Below, in pieces: positions 1 through 9,080 of a stretch of 64,000 nt of DNA. Each line of letters starts with the position of its first letter. Within the stretch, counting starts at the first letter, position 1. The notes under the pieces are model-generated. The model was not told where the DNA came from, did not search any database, and was given only the letters and a program-made list of their open reading frames with translations. The DNA comes from Algoriphagus resistens (GTDB lineage: Bacteria > Bacteroidota > Bacteroidia > Cytophagales > Cyclobacteriaceae): contig NZ_LMXN01000008.1 in NCBI RefSeq assembly GCF_001442615.1, forward strand, positions 171,378 to 235,377. Reading direction: 5' to 3'. Position numbers and translations under genes: made by a program.

Positions 1-2169
1 TTTTTCACCCTGTTCATGTTGCAGATACACCAGTGGTGCAGGAACAAATATTTAGGAATGTGTCTTTCCGCTTTTGCCATTGCCTTGTTTTCCGGACCGT
101 TGGGTACCGCACTTGGGATAAACCATCCCTTGCTAAAAATCGGCACCGCTCCCTTTTTAACCTACAGCCAGCAGGCTGGCTTTGGGCTGGCTTCCAAAAG
201 CTTCTGGTTATTAAGTCTGCTTTGGATGCTTCTAGGACTGATCATTTCAATCAATCTCTTTACCAACTGGAAAGGATCATTGGTAAGAAAGTCGGAAAAA
301 AGAAACTGGTCAACCTATTCAAAAATGGCATTTCCTGGCCTGCTCTTATTCACAGTAGCAGGATTCTACCTCTATCACATCAATATCGTGGGAAACTATA
401 GGTCTGCCAGCACACGTTTGGACGAACAGCATCAGTATGAATTGAACTATAAAAAATATGAAGCCGATCCACTACTCACCTATTCATCTTTGGCGATGGA
501 GGTGGATTTATTCCCTTCCAAAAGCACTTTTAATGCGGTTGTCAACGGCCATTTGAAAAACATCAGTGGAAAACCAATCCACAGATTGCTTCTGACCGAA
601 AAAGTGGAACTGGACAATCTCAGTATAGAAAAAGCATCGGCAATTACAAAAGATGAAGAACTCCGTGTCAATCTGATTCAGTTTGAAACGCCGATTCAGG
701 CCGGGCAAGAAATAGCATTTTCATTTGAAGTAAATCTAAAGCCAGCACTTTTCAGACAGGAAAGATCAATCGTAGCGAATGGCAGCTATCTAAATTTCCG
801 GGATTTTGCCCCTTATTTCGGCTATGCTGAAGGCAGAGAAATCAGTGACAATCAGGAACGAAGAAAAAGGAACCTGCCATTAAAACCGCTTAAATCCACT
901 TATTCGGATCACCCTGAGCTGGAGAGAAACCTGATCAAGGTTGATTTCAAGGCAAGCGTAAGCACGGAGTCTCCCCAAGTGGTAATCACCTCAGGGGAGC
1001 TGAAATCTGTGTTCCATGGTGGCGACAGAACTGGTTTTGAATATGAAAGTGCCCACAAAATCATGCCTGCCATTGCCTTTTTTTCAGGGAATTATCATGT
1101 TGACAGCATTCACTCCCATGGTGTGGATTTACAGGTATATTCCATTCCCGAGCATCGGGAAACAGACAATCATACGCTTGGCTTTATGGACAAAACCCTT
1201 GAATTTGCCACCGATAATTTTGGTACTTATCCTTTGGATCATCTCCAGATCGTTGAAGTTCCTTCGTATTGGGAATTTGGAGGATTTGCACATCCAGGAG
1301 TGATCAGCATGGTTGAGGACAACTACTTCCTGGTACAACCCATGACCGGTGGGTCATTCGACTTAAAGGCCAAACGGACAGTTCATGAAGTGGCCCACCA
1401 ATGGTTTGGCCATATGCTTGCTCCACGGAATGTCCCCGGAGCTTCCATCCTGGTGGAAGGCTTGGCAAAATATACGGAAGCCCTGGTCCTGGAGCGGGAA
1501 TTTGGAAAAGCTGCGCTGTGGCATCTGACCGACAATGCCAACCGCACTTATTTCACAGGAAGGGCAAATGCTTCAGAACCTGAGCCCCCACTTGCCTTTA
1601 CTGAAGACCAATCCTACCTCGCCTATGGCAAAAGTCTGCTCAGTCTTCTAGCCTTACGGGATTTGATCGGTGAAGAAAAATTAAACAAGGCGATAAAAGA
1701 AACCGTTGCCCGGTCAATGGAGCAGCCGGAACCAACTGCCACAATGAACGAATTCCTCAACAGGATAAAATCAGATGCTGCATCAGCTCATATCAAGGGC
1801 ATCACTGAGGCTTTTGAGAAAGTTATCCACTTTGACCTGAAAATCAATGAAGCGAAAATAGAGCAGCTTAAAAACGGGAAATACCAACTGACTGTAACTT
1901 ACACTGGCAAAAAACTGGAGACGCTTGCCGATGGTTCGGAGATTGAAATCCCGATGAAGGATGAACTATTGCTTTCTGCCTTTTCCACACATCCCAGAGA
2001 CCTTTCCACCCCTGAGGGCATACGCTATTCCCAAAACATTGTGGTGCAGGAAGGATCAGGCACCTCGGTTATTTTACTGGATCAAAGACCCAGCTACATC
2101 GCCCTTGATCCTTGGGGGACCAAACCGGACGCCAACCGTGCAGACAACCTATTAAGAGTACAGGATTAA
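1..2169 (+). CDS. M1 family metallopeptidase with N-terminal membrane segments (5' partial)
   Basis: The frame is open to the first base of the window, so the true start lies upstream and only the C-terminal part is here. Near the start are hydrophobic helices (SFWLLSLLWMLLGLI and FPGLLLFTVAGFYLYHI). The zinc peptidase motif HEVAHQWFGH follows at about nucleotides 1383-1412, with the third zinc ligand Glu downstream in ILVEGLAKY. This matches the Bacteroidota proteins in which an ABC-2-type permease is fused to an extracytoplasmic M1 aminopeptidase-like domain. Inference: it is a membrane-anchored peptidase acting in the periplasm, and the missing upstream part would carry more permease helices. 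An ATG at 16 is only an internal methionine. Family certain, substrate unknown. Confidence 0.88.
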   Translation, partial: FFTLFMLQIHQWCRNKYLGMCLSAFAIALFSGPLGTALGINHPLLKIGTAPFLTYSQQAGFGLASKSFWLLSLLWMLLGLIISINLFTNWKGSLVRKSEKRNWSTYSKMAFPGLLLFTVAGFYLYHINIVGNYRSASTRLDEQHQYELNYKKYEADPLLTYSSLAMEVDLFPSKSTFNAVVNGHLKNISGKPIHRLLLTEKVELDNLSIEKASAITKDEELRVNLIQFETPIQAGQEIAFSFEVNLKPALFRQERSIVANGSYLNFRDFAPYFGYAEGREISDNQERRKRNLPLKPLKSTYSDHPELERNLIKVDFKASVSTESPQVVITSGELKSVFHGGDRTGFEYESAHKIMPAIAFFSGNYHVDSIHSHGVDLQVYSIPEHRETDNHTLGFMDKTLEFATDNFGTYPLDHLQIVEVPSYWEFGGFAHPGVISMVEDNYFLVQPMTGGSFDLKAKRTVHEVAHQWFGHMLAPRNVPGASILVEGLAKYTEALVLEREFGKAALWHLTDNANRTYFTGRANASEPEPPLAFTEDQSYLAYGKSLLSLLALRDLIGEEKLNKAIKETVARSMEQPEPTATMNEFLNRIKSDAASAHIKGITEAFEKVIHFDLKINEAKIEQLKNGKYQLTVTYTGKKLETLADGSEIEIPMKDELLLSAFSTHPRDLSTPEGIRYSQNIVVQEGSGTSVILLDQRPSYIALDPWGTKPDANRADNLLRVQD

Positions 2170-2328
2170 TGCTATTTACCTCAAAGCTGGGTGCCGAAAA
2201 TTGGACGGGTAAAGAAACCTCTGCTGCCGTTAGCGGGAACCTATGGTTGGTTCCACCATGCTCTGGGGCCGCAAAAGCGCTTCTTCACTGCCCACAGCAC
2301 ATACCGGCATGGCAATTTGCGGTTCCCT

Positions 2329-2943
2329 TCAAGCTCCTACAGTCCCAGTCTTTACTTCGCCCGCCCTTTTGAAATGTGCAAAAATAAGTCCACTGGGTGT
2401 GCTGCTACTCTCAATCAAAGTAAATGCTGCCGGAATCGCTCCATCTACGAATAACTTTTTCCCCTTTCCTAAGGTCAGCGGATAAATAATCAGCCAGAGC
2501 TCATCCACCAGATCCTGCTTTAGCAGTAACTGGATGAGCTCACTGCTCCCCCAAACCTGGATATCAGTACTTTTGGAAGCTTGCTTTTCCACAGGAGTAT
2601 TTTTTAGGTTCCTGATAGCTGAAACGCTGTTGAGGAAAACCGTATTCTCCCATTCTGAATTGGTTATAGTGTTTGAGAACACATATTTCGTGACTGCATT
2701 GACACTTGGCCAGTATTCTGAATGTTCAGGCCAATAGTCTTCCCAGATTTGAAAGGTTTTCCTGCCCAATAGAAGGTCTGCAGGTTTCAAAAGCCGTTGC
2801 ATAAGTTCTCCGGAAACCTCGTCATCAAAAGGAGCCACCCAGCCTCCATGTTCGAAACCTCCTTCAGTATCTTCCTCTGGTGCTCCGGGAGATTGCATAA
2901 CCCCATCTAAGGTAATCATTGACAAAACCAGTATCTTTCTCAT
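2329..2943 (-). CDS. Dihydrofolate reductase family protein (RibD C-terminal-like)
   Basis: The 204-residue protein begins MRKILVLSMITLDGVMQ, the usual opening of the stand-alone RibD-C/DHFR-like family. It has the family's LLLGRKTF stretch, a central VWGSSELIQLLL nucleotide-binding segment and the ending LTLGKGKKLF. Members are cytoplasmic NADPH-binding reductases of mostly unknown substrate; this is not the housekeeping folA enzyme. Length is normal. It lies alone on the minus strand, convergent with the M1 peptidase gene. Family assignment is firm; substrate cannot be told. Confidence 0.88.
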   Translation of the reverse strand: MRKILVLSMITLDGVMQSPGAPEEDTEGGFEHGGWVAPFDDEVSGELMQRLLKPADLLLGRKTFQIWEDYWPEHSEYWPSVNAVTKYVFSNTITNSEWENTVFLNSVSAIRNLKNTPVEKQASKSTDIQVWGSSELIQLLLKQDLVDELWLIIYPLTLGKGKKLFVDGAIPAAFTLIESSSTPSGLIFAHFKRAGEVKTGTVGA

Positions 2944-3037
2944 ACCTTTTAGTGTTAGTGCTTGTCAAATTTCCAAAAGAAAAGGATAACATCAGGGGGC
3001 TGTATGCGACAATTTTAGGGCAGGAATGTTCAGCTGC

Positions 3038-3490
3038 TCATTTCGTATAAAGCTGTTCTGCCAACCCGATCAGAAGACCTTCCACTCCCCGAATGTAGCA
3101 GAGCCGATAAGAATCCTCGTACTGGACCATTTCGCCAACAAGCTGAGCGCCATGTTTGGTGAGTCTGGACACCAGCTCATCAATGTTTTTAACTGTGAAC
3201 ATGACACGTAAATAACCGAGGGCGTTTACCGGAGCAGTCCGATGATCTGCGATCGTAGCGGGGGTGAGAAACCGGGAAAGTTCAAGTCTGCTGTGGCCAT
3301 CGGGTGTAACCATCATAGCAATTTCCACGCACTGAGAACCAAGCCCGGTTACGCGACCGGCCCATTCACCCTCGACAGTGGCTCGCCCTTCGAGGGTGAG
3401 ACCAATCTCTTCGAAGAAGGAGATTGCGTCATCGAGGGATTCTACAACGATGCCGATATTGTCCATTCTTAGTAATTCGCTTTTTACCAT
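3038..3490 (-). CDS. VOC family protein (glyoxalase/bleomycin-resistance fold)
   Basis: This 150-residue protein has the two beta-alpha-beta-beta-beta halves of the vicinal oxygen chelate fold: MDNIGIVVESLDDAISFF opens the first and GYLRVMFTVKNIDELVSRL the second, and it ends IRGVEGLLIGLAEQL. Likely metal ligands are His/Glu residues of the paired beta strands, but they cannot be fixed by eye. A second start at Met9 (MDNIGIVV) is as plausible as the one given. Proteins of this type range from lyases and dioxygenases to antibiotic-binding proteins, and the neighbourhood does not narrow this. Next gene on the strand is the DHFR-like one, about 95 bp downstream. Confidence 0.85.
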   Translation of the reverse strand: MVKSELLRMDNIGIVVESLDDAISFFEEIGLTLEGRATVEGEWAGRVTGLGSQCVEIAMMVTPDGHSRLELSRFLTPATIADHRTAPVNALGYLRVMFTVKNIDELVSRLTKHGAQLVGEMVQYEDSYRLCYIRGVEGLLIGLAEQLYTK

Positions 3491-4291
3491 AGCTTTATTT
3501 CTTTAAGTGTACAATGAAATCCTCTCATGCAAAGCCTTACTGTATTAAGTTAAGCAAGATGGTGTTGGTTAACAACCTTATGAAAATTCTTTTGTTAGTC
3601 ACTGATCTATGGGCTTAAGGTTGATCCTTTTTATTTTAGGCATCATCAACAGGACTCTTGATGATCTGAAGATGTTTTTGACTTGAATATACCTATTCAT
3701 AAGCCAGGGCACCCTCCTGTTTTCTAGCAATTCTATCCGACACGTAGTTACAAGAAAATAGCAAAATCTGAAGAATCCCAGCGTGCTTGGATCGCTTCTG
3801 CAGTTGAAATTCACCTTCGGTCAGAAAGATCCAAAATGAATAGAAAATGCCGGATCAGAAAGATTGGGCAACTCCCCTTCTAGGAATAGACCAACGTCTA
3901 CAGCTACTTATAAAAATGGATCTGAATGGCTGAAAGAAAGTGTTTTTCTCTGATATTTTAGGCATGTCATGCTTATAGCCATGGGTAAGCCGGAGGCATA
4001 ACCCCTTTTCTTATTTAAGACTAGGGGGCAGAAAAATCATAGATGGTATCTCAAGTCAATCCCCTGATATTCAGATTCAATAATGCTGAAACCAACTCTG
4101 GGATCAAGCTATGCAGCCAGTCTGACGTCAAATCCAGAAAACCATAGTTAAGTATGGGAATACCCAGAAAAATCACTCTTATCTGCTAGGTATAAATTTT
4201 AGGATTTAACGGTTAAGTAACGGTTTTTCACTTACCCCACATGTTTTTCTGACTTAATTTTAGTCTAGTACTTTTTTTACAAATACCTAAA
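3491..4291. other. Intergenic stretch without a recognisable gene
   Basis: About 800 bp between the VOC gene and the DUF4136 lipoprotein. Frames are short and resemble no family I know. The last 100 bases before 4292 are very AT-rich and presumably hold the promoter of the envelope genes, but no clear TAnnTTTG box was found. Confidence 0.5.
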
Positions 4292-4912
4292 ATGAAATTA
4301 CTCTTGAAAACTAAACTCACTCTATTAACCTGCATTTTTGGCTTCTCTTTAGTTGGCTGTTATCCTGATGGGGCAGATTTTGTAGAAGATTATGATGTGG
4401 TGTTGACTCGCTTCGAAGACAAGTACGACTTTTCAAGCAAAAACACTTACGCCAGACCCTCCAAAATTGTCAAAATCACTGGCAATATTCAGGATGGAGA
4501 AGATCCAAAATTCATCCCAGACGCTACAGCTGCTCTTATTCTTGCCAGAATTGATGAAAACATGCAAAGCCTCGGCTGGAGTTTGGTAGAAATCAGTGAG
4601 AACCCGGACCTCCTTCTAACTCCTGCCTCTTTAGAGACAACAACACTCTATTACTACTATGACTATTGGTATTGGTGGTGGGGTGGTTACTATCCTGGAT
4701 GGGGATACCCTCCTTACTATGTAAGTTCCTACACTACAGGCACACTTATAATGGCTTTAGTAGATCCTACCCTTGAAGGTGCAAATGGTAATCCTATCCC
4801 CCAATGGACCGGTGCGCTCAATGGAATTTTAACAAATTCTTATGACGGCAACCGCATCAATACACTGATTGACAAAGCCTTCATGCAATCTCCCTATTTA
4901 AAAACGAACTGA
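4292..4912 (+). CDS. DUF4136 domain-containing lipoprotein
   Basis: The 206-residue protein has a lipoprotein signal (lipobox LVGC, Cys23) and the DUF4136 pattern: an early VVLTRFEDKYDFSSKNTYA strand region, then ALILARIDENMQSLGW and a segment typical of the family ending in a conserved Asp/Lys helix (INTLIDKAFMQ). Between residues 120 and 143 it is extraordinarily rich in Tyr and Trp (YYYDYWYWWWGGYYPGWGYP), a loop commonly expanded in this family. It is predicted to sit in the outer membrane. It is followed 20 bp later by an outer-membrane beta-barrel gene, suggesting one transcript. Function unknown for the family. Confidence 0.88.
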   Translation: MKLLLKTKLTLLTCIFGFSLVGCYPDGADFVEDYDVVLTRFEDKYDFSSKNTYARPSKIVKITGNIQDGEDPKFIPDATAALILARIDENMQSLGWSLVEISENPDLLLTPASLETTTLYYYYDYWYWWWGGYYPGWGYPPYYVSSYTTGTLIMALVDPTLEGANGNPIPQWTGALNGILTNSYDGNRINTLIDKAFMQSPYLKTN

Positions 4913-4932
4913 TTTTTAAAAAATTCAATGCA

Positions 4933-5520
4933 ATGAAAAACATATTGATTATACTGATTTTTACTTTCTCTGCTTCCGTAGCTTATTCCCAAAATAACCT
5001 TACTGCTATTCAATATTCTATGGGTTTTGGTACAGGAGATTTGAGTGATTATATAGACAAAGCCAGCTTTCGGGGCATATCTATAGATTACAGAAAAATG
5101 GTACAGCCGAATGTAGGGGTAGGTGTGGATCTCGGATGGAATGTGTTTTATGATGAAAGAGCCGATGACACCTATGAACTTGGAAAGTTAACTTATTCAG
5201 GAAAACAGTTTCGCTACAATAACCAATTCCCCGTCCTGGTAGCTGCCGATTACTATTTCCAGCCTGGGGAGAAAGTGAATCCTTTTGCAGGACTTGGTAC
5301 GGGAATAATGTTTTCTAACAGGAAAACAGATATGGGGGTATATTCCTTTAGTCAGGAAGCTGTGAATTTTACATTAAGACCTGAGATAGGTGTTTTATAT
5401 AATCTTAATACCAAGGTTGGTTTTAAATTATCAGGCAAATATTATTATGGTTTTGAGGCAGGAGAGCTTCCGGCACAAAGTTACTATACTCTTAATTTAG
5501 GTATTGTCCTCATTAATTAA
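4933..5520 (+). CDS. Outer-membrane beta-barrel protein
   Basis: A cleavable signal peptide (ILIFTFSASVAYSQ) is followed by alternating strands rich in Gly and aromatics (GVGVDLGWNVFYDE, PVLVAADYYFQPG, VNPFAGLGTGIMFS), ending in a strand with a terminal Asn (YYTLNLGIVLIN). This is the pattern of small eight-strand porin-like barrels of Bacteroidota (195 residues). It is tightly linked to the DUF4136 lipoprotein upstream. No enzymatic motif is visible; a structural or binding role is inferred. Confidence 0.82.
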   Translation: MKNILIILIFTFSASVAYSQNNLTAIQYSMGFGTGDLSDYIDKASFRGISIDYRKMVQPNVGVGVDLGWNVFYDERADDTYELGKLTYSGKQFRYNNQFPVLVAADYYFQPGEKVNPFAGLGTGIMFSNRKTDMGVYSFSQEAVNFTLRPEIGVLYNLNTKVGFKLSGKYYYGFEAGELPAQSYYTLNLGIVLIN

Positions 5521-5711
5521 TGTCCATATGCGGAGTTATGCTAGGGGGTATGAACATATTTTAATTACTATACTATCCAGAGGCACTTCTAAAAATTGGT
5601 AAAAAAAAAAAAAAAACAGATAAGCTCATATCTCCATACAACTTCTATAAAGTATTATGAGGAGCCCCATATTAAAATATCAAGGTTAATATAATCCAAA
5701 TTATTGAAGAC

Positions 5712-6479
5712 ATGTACACACGGAAAATTCGCTTATTCTTACTGGTCTCCATATTTTGTCAAGTAAATATGGTGACCCAAGCACAGGATTTATCGAATAA
5801 TCAATGGGGATTTCTAGTAGAGCCTTACCTGATGTTTCCTTTTATGAATGGAAGTACCGGTGTTGGGAATTTGCCCAATGTATCCGTAGATGCAAGTGCA
5901 AGTGACATTTTCAGCAATCTAAGCGTTGGTGCCATGTTGTACACAGAAGCCTACACCCAAAAATGGGCCATAGGATCTGACCTTATTTATATGAATTTAA
6001 AAGAAGATGTGAAGACCGGAACAGCCATCACCGACGGATCCTTACAAGCTAAACAATTTGCTTGGGAGCTAAGCGGATTACGCAGCGTATTACCTTGGTT
6101 AGATGTAGGTGTAGGGGGGCGTTTTAATAGTTTAACAGCTGAGGTAGATCTATCATTAACCACTCTAGATGGCCCTTCAACCAGAAACAGGAGTTCGAAA
6201 GAGTCTTGGTTTGATCCCATTATCATTGCAAGGATTAAAAATCAATCCGGCGAAAAATTGTTGTATCAATTTCGGGGCGATATTGGAGGGTTTGGTGTTG
6301 GCTCTCAATTCACCTATCAGCTCCAAGCCTATGTTGGCTACCGGTTTTCTGACTTATTTCAATTGACAGCCGGTTATCGTATTATTAGTATTGACTATGA
6401 AAAAGGCGCTGATGAAAACCGTTTTTTGTATGATGTAAATACTTCAGGCCCAACAATACGTTTTGGATTCAATTTGTGA
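5712..6479 (+). CDS. Outer-membrane beta-barrel protein
   Basis: The protein of 255 residues has a signal peptide ending near VTQAQ and about ten amphipathic strands (WGFLVEPYLMFPFM, WAIGSDLIYMNL, VLPWLDVGVGGRFNS, FTYQLQAYVGYRFSDLF), and the C-terminus IRFGFNL ends in a hydrophobic residue preceded by aromatic positions as usual for barrels. Similar proteins are annotated as outer-membrane or DUF-type barrels without known ligand. It is separated from the preceding barrel by 190 bp containing a run of 16 A residues at 5601-5616, so it likely has its own promoter. Confidence 0.8.
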   Translation: MYTRKIRLFLLVSIFCQVNMVTQAQDLSNNQWGFLVEPYLMFPFMNGSTGVGNLPNVSVDASASDIFSNLSVGAMLYTEAYTQKWAIGSDLIYMNLKEDVKTGTAITDGSLQAKQFAWELSGLRSVLPWLDVGVGGRFNSLTAEVDLSLTTLDGPSTRNRSSKESWFDPIIIARIKNQSGEKLLYQFRGDIGGFGVGSQFTYQLQAYVGYRFSDLFQLTAGYRIISIDYEKGADENRFLYDVNTSGPTIRFGFNL

Positions 6480-6560
6480 TAACTATTTGGTAGTGCTATA
6501 AAGTAAGTAGTTGCTTTCACAAACCAATTGTTCCGCTAGGAATAGTCAGATCGGTCTTGG

Positions 6561-6627
6561 GGCTGGGTGGAATTTATAATTCCACTATTCTTTTCTTTCC
6601 AATTTGTAGTTGGCTTTTTAACCTCAC
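6561..6627. repeat. REP-like palindromic repeat, copy 1
   Basis: Contains the near-palindrome GGAATTTATAATTCC preceded by GCTGGGT and followed about 25 bp later by CCAATTTGTAGTTGGCTT. A second, closely similar copy lies at 52711-52779, with 22 of 24 bases equal over the palindromic head. The composition resembles the REP/RAYT-type repeats of Cytophagales. Confidence 0.65.
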
Positions 6628-6741
6628 CATCTCCCGATTTCGTGTTGCTCATCCATGACAGGCCCTATTCTAAAAAGAGAGAGAAAGAGCCTCATTTTTA
6701 AGCAACAGCCTGCATTTGCCGATGTTGTGCCTTCGTAATTT

Positions 6742-7824
6742 TTAATTTTCTAATATGTTCATTAATTTTTGATTCAGGTATAGTTTCTCTTTACCCACTC
6801 TTACTGATTTTAAAAACCCTTTTTCCTCTAATGCAATCAGATAGCCTCCAACTGTTTTTGGTGTTCCTAAGTCAGCATCTATAAGGTTTTGTCTTTTAGT
6901 ATAAGGAAGCTTGAAAATGACTTCAACTAAATCTTTGGAATATACCTTTGGGAGTTTTTCTTTTATATCTTGTCCTGTTGTTTCCATAAGCTGAATAATT
7001 GATTCAAGTCGATCTAATCCTTTAATAGCTGTTTTTTCTACCATGTCCAGTATGTAAATAATAAATTCGGACCAGTCATTTCTTTCAGTAACTGCTCTTA
7101 ATCCTTTGTAATATTGGTCTTTATGTTTGATGATGTATTCACTTAGAAATAGGGCAGGAATTTCTAGGAGTTTTTCTAATTTTAGTTGAAGCAAAAGAAG
7201 AATCCGGCCTGTTCCTCCATTACCATCTGAAAACGGATGAATGGCTTCAAATTGGTAATGTGATATTGCCATTTTGATTAAAGGATCGATTGTATCATTG
7301 TCATTGAGGAAAGTTTCAAGATTTGTCATTTTTTCTCGAATGACCTCTTCACCTGAAGGAGGTGTGTATATTATTTCTCCTTTTGTATTCGATAGAGTTG
7401 TTCCGGGTGTTGTTCTTATTCCGGTTGTATTTTGTTTAATACATTGAACAATCTCGACACATAGATTAGTGGTGATAAAAGGTTTTTTTTCAAGACTCCT
7501 AAAGCCAAGCCAAATAGCTTCTTTGTAGCTGATTACTTCTTTAGTTGCCGGATTGTCAAATTTTTTATCCGCAACAACTGCTCTGTATAAATCGTCATTT
7601 GTTGTTATGATGTTCTCAATTTCAGAACTTGCCTTTGCTTCCTGTAAATGTAGAGTGTCAAGAAACAAACTGGGGTTCGGAAGATTTCTTATGGCTCCAT
7701 TTAATTGTGCTAATGCTCTACTCGCTTTAATAGTTTTTGTTAAAATTTCTTTTGTTTCAAATTCAGTTTTGGGCGGAAGTAGAGGAAGATTATTAAACGG
7801 TTTGGATTTATCGAAGCTATTCAT
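6742..7824 (-). CDS. Fic family protein (AMP transferase type) with C-terminal winged helix
   Basis: The 360-residue protein has the Fic N-terminal segment (FNNLPLLPPK), an N-terminal inhibitory helix motif of the form SxxxEN at residues 66-71 (SSEIEN), the Fic core motif HPFSDGNGGTGR at 196-207 and a winged-helix-like end (about 290-357). Fic proteins transfer AMP from ATP to Ser/Thr/Tyr of target proteins. His196, the acidic Asp200 and the last Arg207 are present, but the first Arg of the canonical HxFx(D/E)GNGRxxR is Gly204. This inhibitory-helix layout is that of class II Fic proteins, usually self-contained and autoregulated. Upstream lie iterated motifs (7829-7915) that could bind its winged helix. 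Target unknown. Confidence 0.9.
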   Translation of the reverse strand: MNSFDKSKPFNNLPLLPPKTEFETKEILTKTIKASRALAQLNGAIRNLPNPSLFLDTLHLQEAKASSEIENIITTNDDLYRAVVADKKFDNPATKEVISYKEAIWLGFRSLEKKPFITTNLCVEIVQCIKQNTTGIRTTPGTTLSNTKGEIIYTPPSGEEVIREKMTNLETFLNDNDTIDPLIKMAISHYQFEAIHPFSDGNGGTGRILLLLQLKLEKLLEIPALFLSEYIIKHKDQYYKGLRAVTERNDWSEFIIYILDMVEKTAIKGLDRLESIIQLMETTGQDIKEKLPKVYSKDLVEVIFKLPYTKRQNLIDADLGTPKTVGGYLIALEEKGFLKSVRVGKEKLYLNQKLMNILEN

Positions 7825-7828
7825 AAAT

Positions 7829-7915
7829 GAAAGTAAGTTTTACATCTTTGCTATATTCAAGGGTAAAAATAATAAAAATTTACCCCTGTTCGATTGTCGA
7901 AGGTAAGTTTTACTC
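7829..7915 (-). promoter_or_regulatory. Iterated motifs upstream of the Fic gene
   Basis: Two direct copies, GAAAGTAAGTTTTAC at 7829-7843 and GAAGGTAAGTTTTAC at 7899-7913 (14 of 15 identical), lie 70 bp apart and bracket an inverted repeat GGGTAAA (7861-7867) / TTTACCC (7879-7885). The array sits directly before the Fic start. An operator role is inferred. Confidence 0.55.
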
Positions 7916-8181
7916 TCGTTTTTTCGCATAAGGCACAACGGAAAAAAACGAAAAATCTAATTTTTCGGCCTTATCCTACGAAGTAGCTCCAAGGAAGATT
8001 TGAGAAAATTGGAGCGACTAATCCCGCTCTTAAATCAAATTAACAATACGGAGATTTGATTTCCGTTACTTGATTGCATCACCGTTTATATTTCTTGGAG
8101 TGGATCGGTCCGTTATATCCAACTCTATCAAGTTCAGAGATGTCTAGGTTTAGGGGCGTACTAATACAAATATCGAGCTCT

Positions 8182-8373
8182 TCAGCCAGCACTTCGTTTA
8201 TACGACGTTGTAGGTAGTATTTCATTCGGGTCAACCGCTACAATTTTTCCGTTTCTTACCACTATCATCGGACTTTTCTTTTGTTTTTTATATTCGACTA
8301 GCTTTCTATAAGTCTCTTCAAGTCCTTTGACTATCCTGTCCCGTTCTTCTTTTAACTGCTCTTTAGTTCCCAT
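8182..8373 (-). CDS. Small charged protein next to a zeta toxin, putative partner
   Basis: This protein of 63 residues begins MGTKEQLKEERDRIVKGLEE, a likely helix or coiled coil with many Lys/Glu, followed by a strand-like part (PMIVVRNGKIVAVDPNEIL). Its start overlaps the end of the zeta toxin gene by 11 bp, so the two are translated together. I do not recognise a family. Its position suggests an antitoxin or accessory of the toxin. The broken zeta locus at 11 kb also has a small neighbour starting MGTK, there placed before the toxin, which supports a real pairing. Confidence 0.6.
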   Translation of the reverse strand: MGTKEQLKEERDRIVKGLEETYRKLVEYKKQKKSPMIVVRNGKIVAVDPNEILPTTSYKRSAG

Positions 8374-8938
8374 AATATTTTTCTTTTAGTTCTTTCCACA
8401 GCTTCGTATTATTTACGGAGATTTCATCCCTTGAGCCTTCCGCGATAATTTCATACGTGTCACCGGAATTATTTACAAATAGCCAATTGTCAACCCTTGG
8501 CAGAAATAGATTGAAAAAATTACTAAGACCACTTTTATATCTTCTTCTAATCACATCTTCCGGAATGTGGTGTCCGCCTTCCTTTACCCTTGTTTCAACT
8601 CTTGAAATCGCTAATTCTACGGAATGAAGCCAGAAAAACAAGCATGTAACCTGATAATTTCCCTCCTTTGCTTTGTCAATGAAGCTCACATAACTTTTTG
8701 TGGAAAGTGTTGTTTCAAACGCAAAGTTTTCTCCAGATTCAAGTAGTAATTTAATTCTTTTCAACATCAATCTACCTGCTTCAATACCTGCTTTTTCGGG
8801 GCGAAAGGGAGAGAGTCCTTTCGCAATCTCATCTGCATTAACAAATTCCTTACAATCAAGTATTTCAGGCAAGATTGTATAGGAAGCGGTGGTTTTACCC
8901 GCTCCGTTACACCCTGAAATAATGTACAACTTTTTCAT
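8363..8938 (-). CDS. Zeta toxin family P-loop kinase
   Basis: Within 191 residues are a Walker A motif at residues 9-17 (GCNGAGKTT), the family stretch NADEIAKGLSPF at 34-45, FAFETTLS at about 72-79, and an arginine-rich C-terminal half (RVETRVKEGGHHIPEDVIRR). Zeta toxins phosphorylate UDP-N-acetylglucosamine and block wall synthesis; many chromosomal relatives have other or unknown substrates. It is the first gene of a two-gene unit with the 63-residue protein, and lies 107 bp downstream of an AAA ATPase gene on the same strand. No epsilon antitoxin gene is present. All key residues seem intact. Confidence 0.88.
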   Translation of the reverse strand: MKKLYIISGCNGAGKTTASYTILPEILDCKEFVNADEIAKGLSPFRPEKAGIEAGRLMLKRIKLLLESGENFAFETTLSTKSYVSFIDKAKEGNYQVTCLFFWLHSVELAISRVETRVKEGGHHIPEDVIRRRYKSGLSNFFNLFLPRVDNWLFVNNSGDTYEIIAEGSRDEISVNNTKLWKELKEKYYGN

Positions 8939-8981
8939 TTATACAAATATACGGGATACTTTGGATGATACGCTTCCCAAT

Positions 8982-9080
8982 TCACTTCGTCTTCATTACA
9001 GTCATCCCTGTGTAGCCATATCCTTCAGGTGCTCGTTTGGGATCTTTAACTTCCTTGCCATCCCACACCTGGTTTTGAAA
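8982..9080 (-). pseudogene. Coding-like tail of an unidentified gene
   Basis: In a frame different from the ATPase, the DNA reads as FQNQVWDGKEVKDPK and on to GYGYTGMTVMKTK and a stop. It looks like the C-terminus of a real protein with no start of its own, overlapping the last codons of the ATPase gene. I do not recognise the family. It suggests a deletion junction between two genes. Confidence 0.35.

Noticed and set aside
3599..3814. 71-codon minus-strand frame
   Set aside because: Short, cysteine- and arginine-rich, no family resemblance and no neighbours to support it.
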